Shown here: positions 6,992-7,464 of the stretch, piece after piece
Numbering within the stretch: position 1 is the stretch's first letter
How the letters are laid out: the number at the start of each line of letters is the position of its first letter
Assembly: GCA_964565665.1 (NCBI GenBank)
Contig: CAZMFZ010000144.1
Location: forward strand, 1 to 7,464
DNA from: CAZMFZ01 sp964565665
GTDB taxonomy: Bacteria > Bacteroidota > Bacteroidia > Cytophagales > UBA9547
DNA length: 7,464 nt
Reading direction: 5' to 3'
The notes under the pieces: generated by a model
The model's database searches: none
What the model was told of the DNA's origin: nothing
What the model saw: only the letters and a program-made list of their open reading frames with translations
Position numbers and translations under genes: made by a program

Positions 6992-7357
6992 TCAATTTGC
7001 CAATACTTTATTCACTATTTCAATAAGTTGTTCGGAGGTAAATGGCTTTACTATATACTGAGCGGCACCTCGCTTTATGCCTTCTTCCACTACAGATTCT
7101 TGCCCTACGGCACTTATCATTACTATTTTCGAGTCTATTTCTTCCGCTTTGAGCACATTTAAAATGTCAAGCCCGAGCATATCGGGCAATATATTGTCGA
7201 GAGTAATAAGGTCGGGCTGTAATTCTATAGCCATATCTATGGCAGTTTCGCCATTGGCAGCTTGACCTACCACATCGAATCCGGCATTTACCAAGGCGTC
7301 TTTTATTACAGTACGCATATAAAGTGAATCGTCAACAATCAGTACCTTTTTCGACAT
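6992..7357 (-). CDS. cheY: CheY: single-domain response regulator
   Basis: This 121-residue receiver-only protein has all the key residues: acidic pair D9/D10, phospho-acceptor D54 (LITLDNILPDM), S82 and K104 in VKPF. It contains no DNA-binding or enzymatic output, so it should act by binding a target when phosphorylated by CheA. The sequence style (MRTVIKDALVNAGFDVVGQAANG) resembles the Bacillus/Thermotoga type of CheY, which fits the presence of CheC rather than CheZ. It is the first gene of the visible cluster; the ATG at 7357 follows an A/T-rich leader without a Shine-Dalgarno sequence. Its target cannot be read from this window: no fliM or other flagellar gene is present. Confidence 0.95.
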   Translation of the reverse strand: MSKKVLIVDDSLYMRTVIKDALVNAGFDVVGQAANGETAIDMAIELQPDLITLDNILPDMLGLDILNVLKAEEIDSKIVMISAVGQESVVEEGIKRGAAQYIVKPFTSEQLIEIVNKVLAN

Positions 7358-7464
7358 AATTTTTATTATTGATTATAGATTTTAAAAAAATATTATTCAT
7401 TCTGATAAAAATATTATTTGTAAAAAGATAAAAGTATAGTTTCTAAAGCAGAATTAGCTTGAAT
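7358..7464 (-). promoter_or_regulatory. A/T-rich leader upstream of cheY, possible cluster promoter
   Basis: This is 107 bp of very A/T-rich DNA. On the minus strand a TATAAT lies at 7377-7372, 14 nt before the cheY ATG, and a TACTTTTA resembling the Bacteroidota -7 element (TAnnTTTG) lies at 7436-7429. Neither has a matching upstream element at the right distance, so no start site can be named. A frame open from the window edge ends at TAA 7416-7414 and could be the tail of an upstream gene, but only 16 residues are visible. Confidence 0.3.

Noticed and set aside
6957..6995. N-terminal extension of CheB from a TTG at 6995
   Set aside because: The extra 13 residues precede a receiver domain that starts normally at the ATG 6956. 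TTG is a poor start and the extension overlaps the cheY stop.
7414..7464. Possible C-terminal tail (16 residues) of a gene upstream of cheY
   Set aside because: One frame is open to a TAA, but 16 residues in AT-rich DNA are not evidence of coding, and no family pattern can be seen.
1..7464. CRISPR arrays, tRNA/rRNA genes, insertion sequences, phage or defence genes
   Set aside because: No regularly spaced repeats, tRNA-like cloverleaf, transposase motifs or terminal inverted repeats were seen on either strand.

Overview
The window is AT-rich and every supported gene lies on the minus strand, so it reads from high to low coordinates. It most likely comes from a Bacteroidota genome. The reasons are: no clear Shine-Dalgarno sequence before most starts (A/T-rich leaders instead); a sensor with the GAF-plus-long-coiled-coil layout frequent in that phylum; and a C-rich/G-rich dispersed-type intergenic element at about 5785-5815. 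The phylum is an inference from sequence style; no marker gene is present.

Almost the whole window is one chemosensory gene cluster. In transcription order it holds: a short upstream region (7464-7358); cheY (7357-6992); cheB (6956-5922); a 198-bp gap with a strong G-quadruplex-type/GC-hairpin element and a pyrimidine tract; a frameshifted VOC/glyoxalase-family gene (5723-5353); cheA (5322-3493); cheC (3487-2891); a membrane-anchored HAMP-GAF-coiled coil-PAS-PAS sensor (2866-1019); cheR (1015-167); and the first 48 residues of a stand-alone Hpt-domain protein cut by the window edge (146-1). Spacing from cheA to hpt is tight (5, 24, 3 and 20 bp), which supports a single transcript. cheY-cheB form a second tightly spaced block that the VOC gene separates from cheA.

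Inferred circuit: CheA autophosphorylates on H46 and passes phosphate to CheY (D54) and CheB (D55). CheC removes phosphate from CheY. CheR and CheB add and remove receptor methyl groups. What is unusual is what is missing from the window: no protein with an MCP signalling (MA) domain, no separate CheW, no CheD and no flagellar gene. The place normally held by a receptor is taken by a two-TM protein with cytoplasmic GAF and PAS modules and no C-terminal output domain. Its coiled coil carries a near-consensus methylation-type motif. The cluster may therefore be a non-canonical chemosensory pathway controlling something other than flagella (for example gliding, surface behaviour or gene expression), but the output is not visible here. 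The main oddities are this receptor substitution, the CheC with one degenerate active site, the extra Hpt protein, the broken VOC gene and the G-rich element between cheB and the VOC gene.
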